Source of the DNA: Monosporascus cannonballus
Taxonomy: Eukaryota; Ascomycota; Sordariomycetes; Xylariales
Direction of reading: 5' to 3'
DNA: 64,000 bases
NCBI GenBank assembly: GCA_004154925.1
Contig: QJNS01000109.1
Span: 62,001-126,000, forward strand
Part shown: positions 23,801 to 35,619 of the stretch, one piece after another
How positions within the stretch are numbered: position 1 is the stretch's first letter
Layout: every line of letters starts with the position of its first letter
The notes under the pieces: generated by a model
Told to the model about the DNA's origin: nothing
The model's database searches: none
What the model saw: the letters and a program-made list of their open reading frames with translations, nothing else
Position numbers and translations under genes: made by a program

Positions 23801-23899
23801 TTATTTCTGCTAATAATTATAAAACAGTCAGAATAAACCCGCTCTTTAAAAAAGATATTTATTAAAAAAAGTATAAGGGATATAATAATATAAATAAAT

Positions 23900-26800
23900 A
23901 TGGATACCGGAACATAACTTAATATTATAAATAAAAATTAACGAAAATATTTATATTTCAATTAATTTTCGTAAATATTCCGGGCCTTATCGGATTAACG
24001 GCGCGTATATTAAATATTATAAAGATTATAAAATTTTTATTAATATAATAAATAATAACGAAAATAAACGAAAATTTAAGCAAATATATTTTACAATATA
24101 CCGCAATCGGAAAACGCCCGGTTTTTTATTATCTAAACCCGGAATAAATGAAATAGAAATCTTATTAAATATAATTATATATTAATAATTATAGGGACCG
24201 CTATAAAAAATCGATAAATAAAAAATTGCAAACCTAATATTTTTTGGTAAACAAATTTATACCGTTAATTTAATAAATTTAACCTAAAGATTAAACATCC
24301 AGAAATTCGAAAAATAACAAAAACGAAAATTAATTAATCTTCTTATATATTTAAAAAATTTCCGACAAATCTATTTCGAAAAAATAACAAAAATAATATT
24401 TTAATTATTAGGGGCAAAATATATAATAAACCTGATCCCAAGGAAAACGCTTTTATGCGGCCTAATTTATCTTATTTCGGAAACCTAAAAAAATATTTGA
24501 AAAATATATCCGAAAAAACCTAAAAGTAAACCGAATACGTTATTCGAAAACGGATATAAGGGCACTAATATTATTTGTACTCAAAAAAAGGGTAATTTCT
24601 AATTATATATCGATTATAAAAAGTTAAATCGGGTAACGATAAAAAACCGATATCATTTACTTTTAATCATAAAAATAATAAATCGTCTAAAGTTAACTAA
24701 GGTATGTTCGAAAATTAATTTTAAAAATATTTATTATCGTATTAAAAATAAAAAAAGGATTAATAAAAAACTACGTTTTAAATATAATACGGGTAATTTA
24801 AATATATAATAATATTATTTAATTTTATTAATATATTAATTATATTTCAAACATATATATATATATATAGTATTAACTAAATTAAGTAATTATATATATA
24901 TAATATATTTAAATAATATAATTATTTATTCGGATAACGAAAGAAATATACGAAATATTTTTAAATAATTCATAAACGGTTATTGTAATATTAACTATTT
25001 ATTAAAACGTCCAAATACGAATGTTTCTAAAAAATAAATTTTCTAAAATTTATAATTAATACCGACGGCTTACAAATAGACTGCCGATAAATCGATACTA
25101 TCGAAATATGGCCAAAATTAAAATTAATTTATAATATTTAAATATTTTTAAAATTCGTATATTTTTATCGGAAATGAATTACCTATTACTTACGTATTAT
25201 TAAACCTATTATTAAATTTCTAAAACGGGCGCAAAACAAAAATAAAATAATAAAATTTCGATAACTCGAAAAGGTTAAAAACTATTCCGAAATTTAAAAA
25301 ATACTTTTAATTAATAATTATAATCCGATATTAAAATAATATTAAAAGTACTAGGATTAAAATAGACGCCTTAATAAAAATTACATTAAAAATACTTTTA
25401 CAAAAATACGGAAAATATTAACCGCTAATTGCATATTAATTACGAAAATTAAATCTAACCGAAAAACAGTAAGTTATAAAATAATAAAAATAATTGGCGA
25501 TTATAAAAAGCCTAAAATATTAATGGCAATACTTTAAAGCTACGAAAAAAAGTTTCTTAATATTTATTAATTATATAGCATCAAAAATATAATAAGGGCA
25601 TTAACGTATAATCTTCATAAGAAATTAACTTAATAAATATATTATTTGCAAAATTGAATTTTGAAATCTAATACCGATCGGACGTGGTTAACCCGGCAAA
25701 TAAACTATTTAAACGCCCGGATTATATATTAAGAAAAATCGCACATAAAAACGTAATTTTTACGTTATCTAAAAAATTTGGATTTATAAATAATATACCG
25801 GAAAACGTACGGAAAACGGTTATAAATATATAACATAATTAAAAGCTTTATAAGAGAGCAAAAGGCCTTATAAAAATAACGCAAAATTCGTTCGTTATAA
25901 AATTTCTAAATAAATTTAAAATAACGAAAATTCAAATAATTACTATTTACATAAAAAAAGTGGAAAACTTTCGTTATATAATCGTAGGGAATTTTCGAAA
26001 AAAAAAATAAAAAATTATATATTTGCCGAACCTATCGCTTATAAAATATAATGCAAATAAGAATCGTAATAATAATACGATTAATAATTAAATAATAATA
26101 ACCGTAAATTATAATCGTATTATAATCGGATTTCGAAAAGTTTAAAAAAACGAAATTAATACTAAAATTATTTTTTATAATTAATACGTTTTACATTCTT
26201 TAATAAAACGATTATTTAAAGACAAAGTAATATTATAACCGAATATTTCCCAATAATTTTACGATTAAGTTCGAAAATTATAAACTAAAAATTTAAATAT
26301 TATAAAATTAATACAAATAATTAGACGTTAAACCGGAATAAAAAGAAACTATTTCCTAGACCTAAATAAGATTTTATATTATCGGAATAAATTCGTAATT
26401 ATATTACAGAACGTTATAGGGAAATAATTAATTAATTAATATTATAATAATTTAAGCGCAAAGTATATGGAATATATCCGTATATTAGAATTAATAATTA
26501 AAAAGTTTTATTAGGAAAATATAACAAACGATATCCGAAAATATATTAAGTACTATCCGAAATACCAAAATATAATAAAGTTACGTTATAAACCATATAA
26601 ATAGCTATAACCCCTGCGGTTATTTAAATAATTCTTTTTTTAAAAAATTTCGTTAGATTTTATTACGGGATTTCCTAAAAACTTAAGTTTAAATATGTTA
26701 AAATACGACGTAATCCTAGTAATCGTTAATGGTTTTACGAAATTAAAATTATTTATTTTTATAACTAAAGTTTTAACCGTAACCGAACTGGCCCGATTAC

Positions 26801-27700
26801 TTTATAACGAAATTAAATGCAAATTCGAGACGTTAATCGAAATTATTATTAATAAAATTAAATTACTAACGAACTAATTCTGGGCGGAATATTACAAAAA
26901 GCAAAAAATAAAACGGCAAATATCGATCGTTTATTATCCATAAACCGATAAGTAAACGGAACGTACTTATTAAGTTTTAAAATATTATTTCCGTAATTAC
27001 GTTAATAAATATTAAAATAATTCAATAAAATTATTACGAAATACGGAATTCGCATAAAACAATATACTAAACGCGTTTATTAGCCGTTTCCCATTCGAAA
27101 CCTTATATAAATACTATTTAAAAATAATAAAATATTTCTTATAAAGATTTAAAAAATAGGTATAAAAAATTAAAAAACGTTTCGAAAAAGTAACGGTTAT
27201 TTATTAAATAATATACGAATATTAGAAGAAAATAACGGCAGCTTAAAAAATATTATAATTAGCGTTATATGTCTATGGAATACTAATTAGGGCAATAAAT
27301 AAATTTATTAATTAAAAACTTTAAATTTAAAAATAAAAAGTTTGTACTTATTTATATCCGGGTTGCAATTAAGGAATAAATACATTCTTAAACGTACAAA
27401 GTAATTTTTCTTACCAAATATTAACGAATATATAATATATTTTTAATATCTTTATTAAAACCGTAATGTAACCGAAAATCGAATAACGTCCAAATAACGT
27501 TACCGGACCTAATAAAAAAACAGGAAAAATAAATAATAAAGAATATCGTTCGTTACCGAGAAAACCGGAAACAACGCAAATATCTGATTAAATAAAAAGG
27601 TTGGCCCGCCGAATATAATATATAAAAACCCGAAAATATTTCGAATATGCGTTTAAAATATTATAACGTTACGAAAAGAAAATTAAATACGTATATAGAA
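23900..27700 (+). pseudogene. RT3 pol
   Basis: Reverse transcriptase is shown by ALILFVLKKG and YIDYKKLNRVTIKNRYHLL near 24560-24650. The catalytic box is YLNNIIIYSDN at 24906, with both Asp changed to Asn by G->A. Integrase is shown by LKYDVILVIVNGFTKLKLFI and TELARLLYNEIKCKF (26695-26877, the one open stretch), followed by AEYYKKQK and a degenerate HPQTDGQTER-like block near 26930. A late KVGPPNIIYKNPKIF-like segment near 27600 may be the chromodomain-side tail. Inactive. Confidence 0.82.
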
Positions 27701-27989
27701 AATAAAATAACTTAAAAACCGTAAAGTAATAACAGCTCGATTAAAAATTAATCGCTTAATAATTACAAAACTTATAAACAATTTTTAAACAAAATAAAAA
27801 TATTAATATTAAAATATTATTTAGTTATATAATTATTTTTAAACTTTTGGCAAATAATTACCTTATCGTATACCCATCGGAAATTTACAAACGATATAAA
27901 AAAAGTTAAATTTTTATTTTGAAAACAAAATTTTGCGTTTAATTATTAAGCTTTACGTTAATTAGTCTTTATTGAGAATATTAAGGAAA

Positions 27990-28930
27990 TTAATATAGGA
28001 ATATCGGCAAATAATCGAAAAATATACGATAACAAAAAACGGATACGTTTATTAAATTTGCTAAGCATAAAATCCAGAAAAAATTTTAAAAACGTTTTAT
28101 TTTTTAAGAAAAATAAGGCCTAGATAACCGGAATATAATTTATTATTAATCGGAAATAAAACGCCATCCTTAAAACGCTTAACATATTTATGTTTAATAA
28201 CAGCTTTGCCGAGTAAAGCCGTTTTTTAATTATAATTAATAATAATTATCAAAATTTTATTAAAACGTCGGAAAATAAGCAGAAAATATTCGTAAGCAGA
28301 AAACGTAATAATATAACAGGTTTGGAAAATCGTTTTATTTATAAAAATACCCTAAAATTACGTCTAATCGGAAATTAATTACGGAACAATAAAAAGAAAA
28401 TCGTAATACTTATAAAAAAAACTTAAATTTACAAACTTATAAAACGGTATTAAAACTGGATTTCCGTAACCATAACAGATAATTAAAAATCGACCTTAAT
28501 TGCATTAAGAAAACGATATTCCTTAGTAATAACCGCGTTAAGGGCGAATTCGGCCTTACGAAAAATGTCGAGTCGACGACCGACCGCAACCATATCGGAA
28601 CGTTCATATTAAATACCCGTAATACGAGCTTTTTCGAATTCGTCGATTAACTCCTAATTATCGGTACCGAATTAAAAAACCGTTTGGACGGCACCTTTAA
28701 AAACGATCGGAATTTAAACGGAAATCAAATAACGATATTAATAATATTAAAAATAATTATTTACCGCACGAAAATTTTTATAATAATAATTAGTTATAAC
28801 GTAATTTAAGGCGTCCGGAATTTAAATATAAACTATACGGTAATCGAAATAACGTTATATTACGTAAATACAGTACGGTTTATTATTGTCCGTAATACGA
28901 TTAATATTTATTTTATTATTAACGTTAAGG
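27990..28930 (-). pseudogene. RT3 antisense reading frame
   Basis: On the minus strand between integrase and the 3' LTR, one frame can be followed from about 28930 to 28440: IPDALNYVITNYYYKNFRAV, VFKGAVQTVF, ELIDEFEKARITGI, VAVGRRLDIFRKAEFALNAV and ITKEYRFLNAIKVDF. Further on (about 28250-28090) comes VIKHKYVKRFKDGVLFPIN with NKLYSGYLGLIFLKK. The residue mix is protein-like and the best stretch (28650-28500) has a single stop. Stops are again mostly TAA. Over the AT-rich parts the stop density is not clearly below chance, and there is only one copy, so this is tentative. No family recognised. Confidence 0.4.
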
Positions 28931-29343
28931 GAATAACGTTAAAAAAATCCAAATTCTTTTTAATATTAAAATATTACTCGTTTAAAATGTTTTATAAAAA
29001 AACAGGGCGAACGGAAATAATACGTAAAACAAATGGAAAAGGCGAAATAAAAATAAAAAAAACGAAAAACCGAACGAAACGTGTATATAAAAAAATAGAA
29101 ATATAGGTACGAAAAAAGAAAAAAAAGATAAACAAGATAAGGTTAAAAACGGATTATAATAAAGAACTAGGCGGAATATAATTAATTACGTAATATAATA
29201 CGCATTAATTATTACGGTAATTATTTACAATATAACATAACGGTAAATTATTAGCAAATATACGTAACCAAATTTATGAAACGTATTATATCAAGTTAAT
29301 AATAATATTATTAAGAATTAATAGTGTAAAAAAGGGAAGTAAT

Positions 29344-29527
29344 TATAAAAATATAGCTCTTATAAGGATTAGGCTGGTAACCGACCTACTTACTAATATA
29401 AATCCATTATCTAGCAGCTAGTAAAAAACGCTAGATGAAAGTAACCTAATATATTCGTTTTTTGGAATCTGCTTTACAACTGGTCGGAGATCACCTTACC
29501 CAGCTCACAGCTGTCCATTATCTTACA
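29344..29527 (+). repeat. RT3 3' LTR
   Basis: The inner start is heavily mutated; the outer end (29460-29527) is almost unmutated and runs into the TCGGG duplication. Confidence 0.9.
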
Positions 29528-29532
29528 TCGGG

Positions 29533-31900
29533 TAAGATTTTAATAATTTGTATAAATTTTAATCTAATACAAATTTCCTTTTAAAAAATACCTAAATTTT
29601 CGGAATGTGATAATAATGGCCATAAATTCCTTATTTTGAATGCCGTAATTAAGTTCGGCTCCTTTTAATTTATACGAAAAGAATATAATAAAATACAGTT
29701 TATTATAATTATTTCGTTATCAAATTATTATACTTAACACGTAATCCGAAATATCGGTTTTTAATTTAGTGAAGCGGTTTAAATTATATGTATTTATTAT
29801 TAATTTGCTGGTAACCGTATTCTTAATATTCTGAAATGTTTTTTCTGTATTTAGTATTTATTTAAATTATTTTTGTAAGGTTCGTTAAAAATATAATTAT
29901 TTTGCTAAAATTTCGGATAAACCTTTTATAATACTTAGCGAACTTAAAAAATGCTTATACCTTCTTAATTATCGTTAACGTTTGTTATTTTGTAATTATA
30001 ACAATTGTCTTAAAGTTTATATTAATATGTTTTAAGGTAATAATATGTCTCAAATATTTTATTTCTTATATGTAAAATTAATTTCTTTTTGCGTTAATAA
30101 GTAACCTTATGTTTTATAAAATTTAAAGAATTTTATAAATATATTCTGCGTATATTTTTTCTGTTTTTTAAAAAATTGAAATATTATCGCAATAACATAT
30201 AACGAAAATGTTAAGATATTTCTATAATATATGGTTTATTACCTGTTAAAAAGTTATTAATACGTTTGTAAATCTTATTAATGTAACTAAGTACTTAAAT
30301 AATCCGTATTTTATTTTAAAAACTATTTTTTATTCTTATTCTTTTTTAATTTTAATAAAATTATATTTATTTTTAAAATCGAATGCTGTAAATTATTTAA
30401 CTCCGTAAAATCGGTTCTTTATTTCCGTAATTAGGGGTAATAATATTCGGTTCTTAATAATGATATTATTTAATTGTCGATAGTTAATTATAAATCGTAA
30501 TTTCTCGTTCTTTTTAGGGTTAAAGAATATCAGATATTTTGCTGGTAATTTCGAAGGTTAAATTTATCCTTTTTATAATCGATTTTCCAGATATTTTTTG
30601 GAAATACGTAATTCGTTTCCGCTAAGGTTATAAATAAGGTAAAATTTCGTCAAAAACCCTTCTATAAGAAGTATTTTATAATTTTATTCGCTAAATTTTA
30701 ATAATTTGGTATGAAGTTCTTTTTTGAAAAGCTATTCGTATTTATGGTATTAAAATAATATATTAATTAGATTTTTTAACTTTTAGAGCTGTTATTATTT
30801 TAGGTCGTTATTTAGTTACTTTAATCCCGTTTTAATAATAATAATAATATGTCGTATTTTTCTTTAATGCTCGTTTTTTTATATTTTGTCCGTTTAGATA
30901 TTAAGGTTTTTATTATATTCTTATCTTTATATTCGTCGTTATTATCGATCAAATATTAAAATCTTTACTTCTCTTTTTTTATTTATTGATAAAAAGTGTA
31001 ATGAACTTTACTTAGCCAATTTTTCCGTTAATTAAAAATTTGTACTGGCGTATTCATAATCATCCTAAAAATATATCGTAATTCCCAAATAAAATGATAT
31101 CGAAATTAATTATTTATTATCGTCCTTAAATAAAAATTTTCAAATAATTAATTTTACGAATATTTTTTCCGTTATAGTAAATAAATTCCTAACTTTTGGT
31201 ATTTATCGTTATATAAGGTTTTAGCTTATATCGTTATAGTAATTTAAGCTTATTGATTATATTTAGTGTAATGTAATTCCTGTCCAAAGTTCCGCAATTT
31301 ATTATTAGGGTATATTAATACGTTCCGATTCGTATATTCAAAGTAATAAAATTATTAACGGCTTTTATCGTTACGTTTAAAGCCTTTCGTAGGAGTTTTT
31401 TTTTTTTTAACTTTTTTGGGTTTCGCCATTTTGCGGCTTTTTTATAAGTAATCTTTTTTTTAATTCTTATTTGAATTTATCAAGCTTTATTTGCATTTTT
31501 TCGTTTAGCGCGTTAAGTTGCTGTATTTGTTATTATTGCCGGCGTACTGTTTTTTCGAGCCGTATTAAATGTTTTTATTTCTGTTGCAGTTTTTCTTTTT
31601 ATCGAATAAATTGTTTTCTTATATTTGCAATTATATCTTATTGTACGTCGTCTCAATTGTTATTCCAGAAATCTTTTATGAATTAACGTATTTTTTCCTT
31701 AATAATTTTCTTTTTGTAAGAGTTTATAATAAATACCAATTAAAAATAAAGATTCGTAACAACCTTTTAGTAATATTTTTTCATTATACGTTAGATTAAC
31801 TCCTTTTCTATTTGGTAATTAAATTACTGGTAATAGTAAAAGGGTTTTTTTTACGGGCATTATTTTCCTTTAGGCCAACTTTTTATTTCGGCCAGTTGCT
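29533..31900 (-). pseudogene. RT2 pol, RNase H start, reverse transcriptase and protease side
   Basis: Reading leftward on the minus strand, the RT shows YLIFFNPKKNEKLRFIINYR, QLNNIIIKNRILLPLITEIK and YGLFKYLVTLMRFTNV (about 30560-30260). The catalytic box CYCDNISIF at 30183-30194 has its last Asp changed to Asn. RNase H begins with GAELNYGIQNKEFMAIII near 29640 and is cut by RT3. The protease region (about 31000-31900) is too mutated to delimit. Plus-strand frames at 31471-31799 are shadows. Confidence 0.82.
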
Positions 31901-32558
31901 AAATATCTTCTGGGGTTAAAGATCGAAATTGTCGATACCATTATTTATTATTTTTGTTATTTCTGATACGGTTTGAAAAGTCGAATTTTTCGTAATACAT
32001 GCGGGTAATTCGTACGTAAATATATTATTTTCATTTTTCGTAACCGGGATAATTTCGTCGTTAATAATATATAACGTACATTTTGCTATGTCGATCGAGA
32101 GTTCCGAGCCAAATTTCCTCTATTTAATCCTAATATTCGCATAATTATCCTTATAATGTTTTTTATTATATTCGTGATCCTTATTAAGCCAGCTTTTTGG
32201 CTTCTTTTATTCTTTGTTAAATTTTTCGCTACAAGAGACCTAGTATATACTTAAATTAAATTATATTGATAAATTTGTTTCCGTTTTTTTGGTTTTTTCA
32301 GCACTATTTTCTAAGTATAGGTTTCCAGTTATTTTAACGGGGTTTCTTAGGTATTTTATATTACGATACCATATATCCCATTTTGTTATAATTATAGCAT
32401 TTAATTTGGCTCTGGTCCTTTTTATGAGTCGCTCGTAATTCCATTGGTCCTGATTTTGTGTCGTAAAAATGTTATTACGTCGAAAAGCGTTAATATTGGC
32501 CGTATGTCGGAACTTATTATCCTTTTTTCTTTTTGTGCTTTTAATGCGTTATGCATAT
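31900..32558 (-). pseudogene. RT2 gag, C-terminal part with zinc knuckle
   Basis: On the minus strand from the RT4-a junction, the gag tail reads KRKKDNKFRHTANINAFRR, then QWNYERLIKKDQSQIKCYNY, and a CCHC knuckle at about 32400-32363 read as CYNYNKMGYMVS with Cys and His changed to Tyr. IPKKPR follows. The N-terminal half is at 51522-52411, on the other side of RT4-a. Confidence 0.75.
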
Positions 32559-32834
32559 TGAAGTGAGGCGGGGTGTTACACCTATGATCAGGTTCGGCTG
32601 ATCAGAAAGCTCGAGTTTCGCATGTATATTAAGAAGTTCCTTTTCGCCATGAGTTCAACCCCCAGGCATTATTAACGATTATTACTATTTAGCATGTTTT
32701 CTGTTATTTTTTAGTTATCGAGGTTTAATATTATTAATATAATCGAGTTCAGTTTTTCATTTTCGACAGTCCTATTTCGCACCGTAACGTAAAATGGTTA
32801 TCCGTATTAATCAAAATTAATTCTCCTTACTCCA
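32559..32834 (+). repeat. RT4-a 5' LTR
   Basis: Least mutated of the three RT4 LTRs. It contains an inverted pair TGATCAG...CTGATCAG near 32586-32612. The 3' limit is set by comparison with the right LTR. Confidence 0.75.
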
Positions 32835-34404
32835 AATTATTTGGCCGCTAAGAAGAAAAAACTGGTTTTAGTTAGCTGCCGAGGTAATTCTTAATATTTT
32901 CCCAATGATATTCGGAAGGAAATAAGTTTTTGATTAAAAATGCGGGTTATTATAATTACTGCTATAAAAATATAAAAACGCATATTACGTCTTATAAGAT
33001 AACGATATTACGAATAACCGATAATAACGAAATAATTTCAAAATATTATTAATTAAATGAGCATATTTTGGAATTAAGCGTTTACGGGATTTTATCCGGA
33101 ACCAGATTTTTAGTAAACCGACTTCGGAAGATTATATGCCTAAAAATATATAGGTTTAAAGATATAAATTAATTACCTATGTTCGAAACCGACGGCATAA
33201 TTTAAAATGTAACATATTTTTTTAGAAACTTTTATTTAATAAAATAAAATATAATATTTGGAAATAGACTAATAAACATAAAATTAATTAAGATTAAAGA
33301 TTAATTAAATTTAATTACTAAAAATCGATTTATTAACCTTTGAAAATGAAAATATATTATTAGCAATTTATTTACGTAAATGTTGAATTAATTAACGCTG
33401 GAATAATGCCGTTATAATTAACGATATAGATTAGATTATTAACGTAAGCAGAAAAAAGAATAAAATTATAAACTTATAATTTCGTTTACGAAAAAAATGA
33501 TTCGAAAAAGGATAAATATCTTTTAATATAATTGGAAAAATAATATTAATTTATTAAATAATATGCTATGAAATATTTTCGCCCTAATAGGCTAGGATTC
33601 TATATAAACCTTATTTAAAAAATCCTTTAGGATTCGTTAATATTAATTAATAGGATTATTCTGGCGATAAAATTAATAATAAAAGTATTAGTTGTAAAAA
33701 TAAAAATAATTTAATCCGATATTTACCGCCAACAATATGCCATTTAAAGAAACGGGTTTTCCTGAAAAAAAAGGATAATATTTTTATTACGATTACAAAA
33801 AGTTTAAAAAATATAGACGAAAATATTAAACGCCTTAAATTCCCTTATGTCCGTATATGCGAATAATAACTTTGAACCATCAAATTGTGTTAATCCCGAA
33901 TTATCTTTTTCCGATTAACAAATTTCGTTAGGATTTAACCGATTTACTAAAAGTCCGTCAAAATTATCAAAAATCGCAGCATAATAAAGGTTGTTACCTA
34001 CTCCGGAATTTCCTATTGTTTAAAAGGATTAAAATCCAGCATTAAGCATAATTAATTATTACCGATTATCTAAACCTAAGTACGAAAACGAAATTAATAA
34101 CGAGCCACCTTTAAGTAATCTTATTAATTCTTTAAAGCCTGTTATAAACGTAATTAAAAAACGGATATCTGAAATACCGGAAATTATTATCAAAATACAT
34201 AAAAAACGATAAGTTTAACCTCGTTATGTTTCTTTATAGATTTTTACTGGGTTTGCAATATTTATTTTTAAAAATATACTTTTAGATTCCCTTAATAAAT
34301 AAGGATACGGATTTTCGGTAAATATTATAAATAAGTTTTTTTTTTGTAATATTACCGAATATATCCGTTTTCTTAGATTTTCTCTATTTTGATATTGCGG
34401 TTAT
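32835..34404 (+). other. RT4-a leader and 5' internal region
   Basis: Matches 12042-12343 plus 52751-53360 of RT4-b. No clear frame was found before the RT1-b insertion. A TTTGGCCGC near the LTR edge is a possible primer-binding region. Confidence 0.55.
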
Positions 34405-34821
34405 TATAACGAACCTGTCATACATCCACCTGGAGGTATGAACAGTATCCGAAAAGGGTCTTGATTTGCAGGTAACAATAAGGCGAGGAATGATTCAGTA
34501 TGTTCGTTAAGGAGATTTCAAGGTACTCCTCTCTTAATCAAAGAACGGTATAGTTGCCTTTAGTTAAAAGCTTAGATTAATAATTAAGGAACGAAAACTA
34601 AGTAAGTGCTATTTACATAAGAAACCGATTTATTATATATCCCAAATTCCAAAAAAAGTATGTCGTAAATCTATATAATTTATATAATTTAGTTTCAAAT
34701 TACCTAAATTACTTAAATCATATTAAGAACTAAGCCTTTCGTCCGGAGTTTAGCCGTGACAAGCCCGCGTTAGGCCTTAAGGGTTAATTTCTTCGAAATA
34801 GGAACCCTTATTCCTATAACA
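34405..34821 (-). repeat. RT1-b 3' LTR (left copy)
   Basis: Begins TATAACGAACCTG and ends TCCTATAACA. The outer 100 bp are little mutated. Confidence 0.9.
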
Positions 34822-34849
34822 TTATTTCCCTTTTCCAAGGATTTTTATC

Positions 34850-35610
34850 CCCAAAGATAAATACCGTAAGTAGCCACTTCGTTTTATTAAAGAAAGTTAA
34901 AAACGTTCCAGCTAATTTTACCATAATAGAACGTATTCAAAAAGGAAAAAGAAAACCTCACTTGAACCAATACGATTCTCGTAACACCCGTATTAAATTA
35001 ATTAAAAGGTTTAGGATTAAAGCTTTTGCTTATTTTAACTATGTCCATCTTGGCGAAAAAAATTATTTTTACGCGTTAAATTATTCGAATTATAATTGTG
35101 ATATTCGTTATTAACGTTTTTTTATAACGTTTTAATAATAAACTCCTTAAAAAAAATAAACGAAATGCAAAAGCGTTTTTAAAAAAAATAATGCGAAATC
35201 GAGGATAGCTTTTTGGCTTATTAAGAGGTTATTAAAAGAAAATTAGATAAACTGCAACGCCGGCAAAACGAAAAATCGAAAGAATTTGTTAGGAAATTAA
35301 GGCGGTTACGCCTTTAACAAAACCTTTTTAAAAGGAGGGCGGTAAAATTATTAAAAGAAAGTTTAGAATTAAATCAGCTAAAAAAACAAAAAAGGATAAA
35401 AAAAAGCAACGTCGTATAAAAGTAAAACAAATACAGCTTATTTCTAAGATGGACGCCGTTTTGGAAACGTTTATCTCCTTTAATTAGAACGCCGTAGGAT
35501 TAAATCTAAATAAGGGACCGTTATCGCTTATAACCTTAGCCGTACTAAAAACGGTCGGTCAGGATTCTGTCAGTAAAACGTTTTAACTAAATTTATCATA
35601 TTCGTCAAAT
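34850..35610 (+). pseudogene. RT1-b antisense reading frame
   Basis: This is the best preserved 5' end of the RT1 antisense frame. Plus strand, in order: VSSHFVLLKKVKNVP, FTIIERIQKGKRKPHLNQYD, SRNTRIKLIKRF, KAFAYFNYVHLGEKNYFY, YALNYSNYNCDIRY, then EMQKRF (ATG at 35165). A coiled-coil stretch with LDKLQRRQNEKSKEFVRKLR and LELNQLKKQKRIKK follows, then a shift, MDAVLETFISF and LAVLKTVGQDSVSKTF before TAA near 35584. Stops are TAA at places where other copies keep CAA. It is convergent with pol, whose chromodomain end lies just to the right on the other strand. Confidence 0.7.
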
Positions 35611-35619
35611 AATTAAACG

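Larger units (their letters stand above)
22160..29527 (+). mobile_element. RT3, complete Ty3/gypsy copy with short LTRs
   Basis: LTRs are at 22160-22365 (206 bp) and 29344-29527 (184 bp). They begin TGTAAGAATACAG (mutated TATAAAAATATAG on the right), end TTTACA/CTTACA, and differ by a 22-bp unit. The target duplication TCGGG is exact (22155-22159 and 29528-29532). Gag, RT, RNase H and integrase are on the plus strand; an antisense frame precedes the 3' LTR. The insertion splits the RNase H domain of RT2 between the YTNYQNL-like and RFIIIKE segments. Total length 7.37 kb. Confidence 0.92.

Noticed and set aside
31471..31799. Two overlapping plus-strand open frames, Cys/Phe rich
   Set aside because: RT2 coding is on the minus strand here, and the composition is what reversed AT-rich coding DNA gives.
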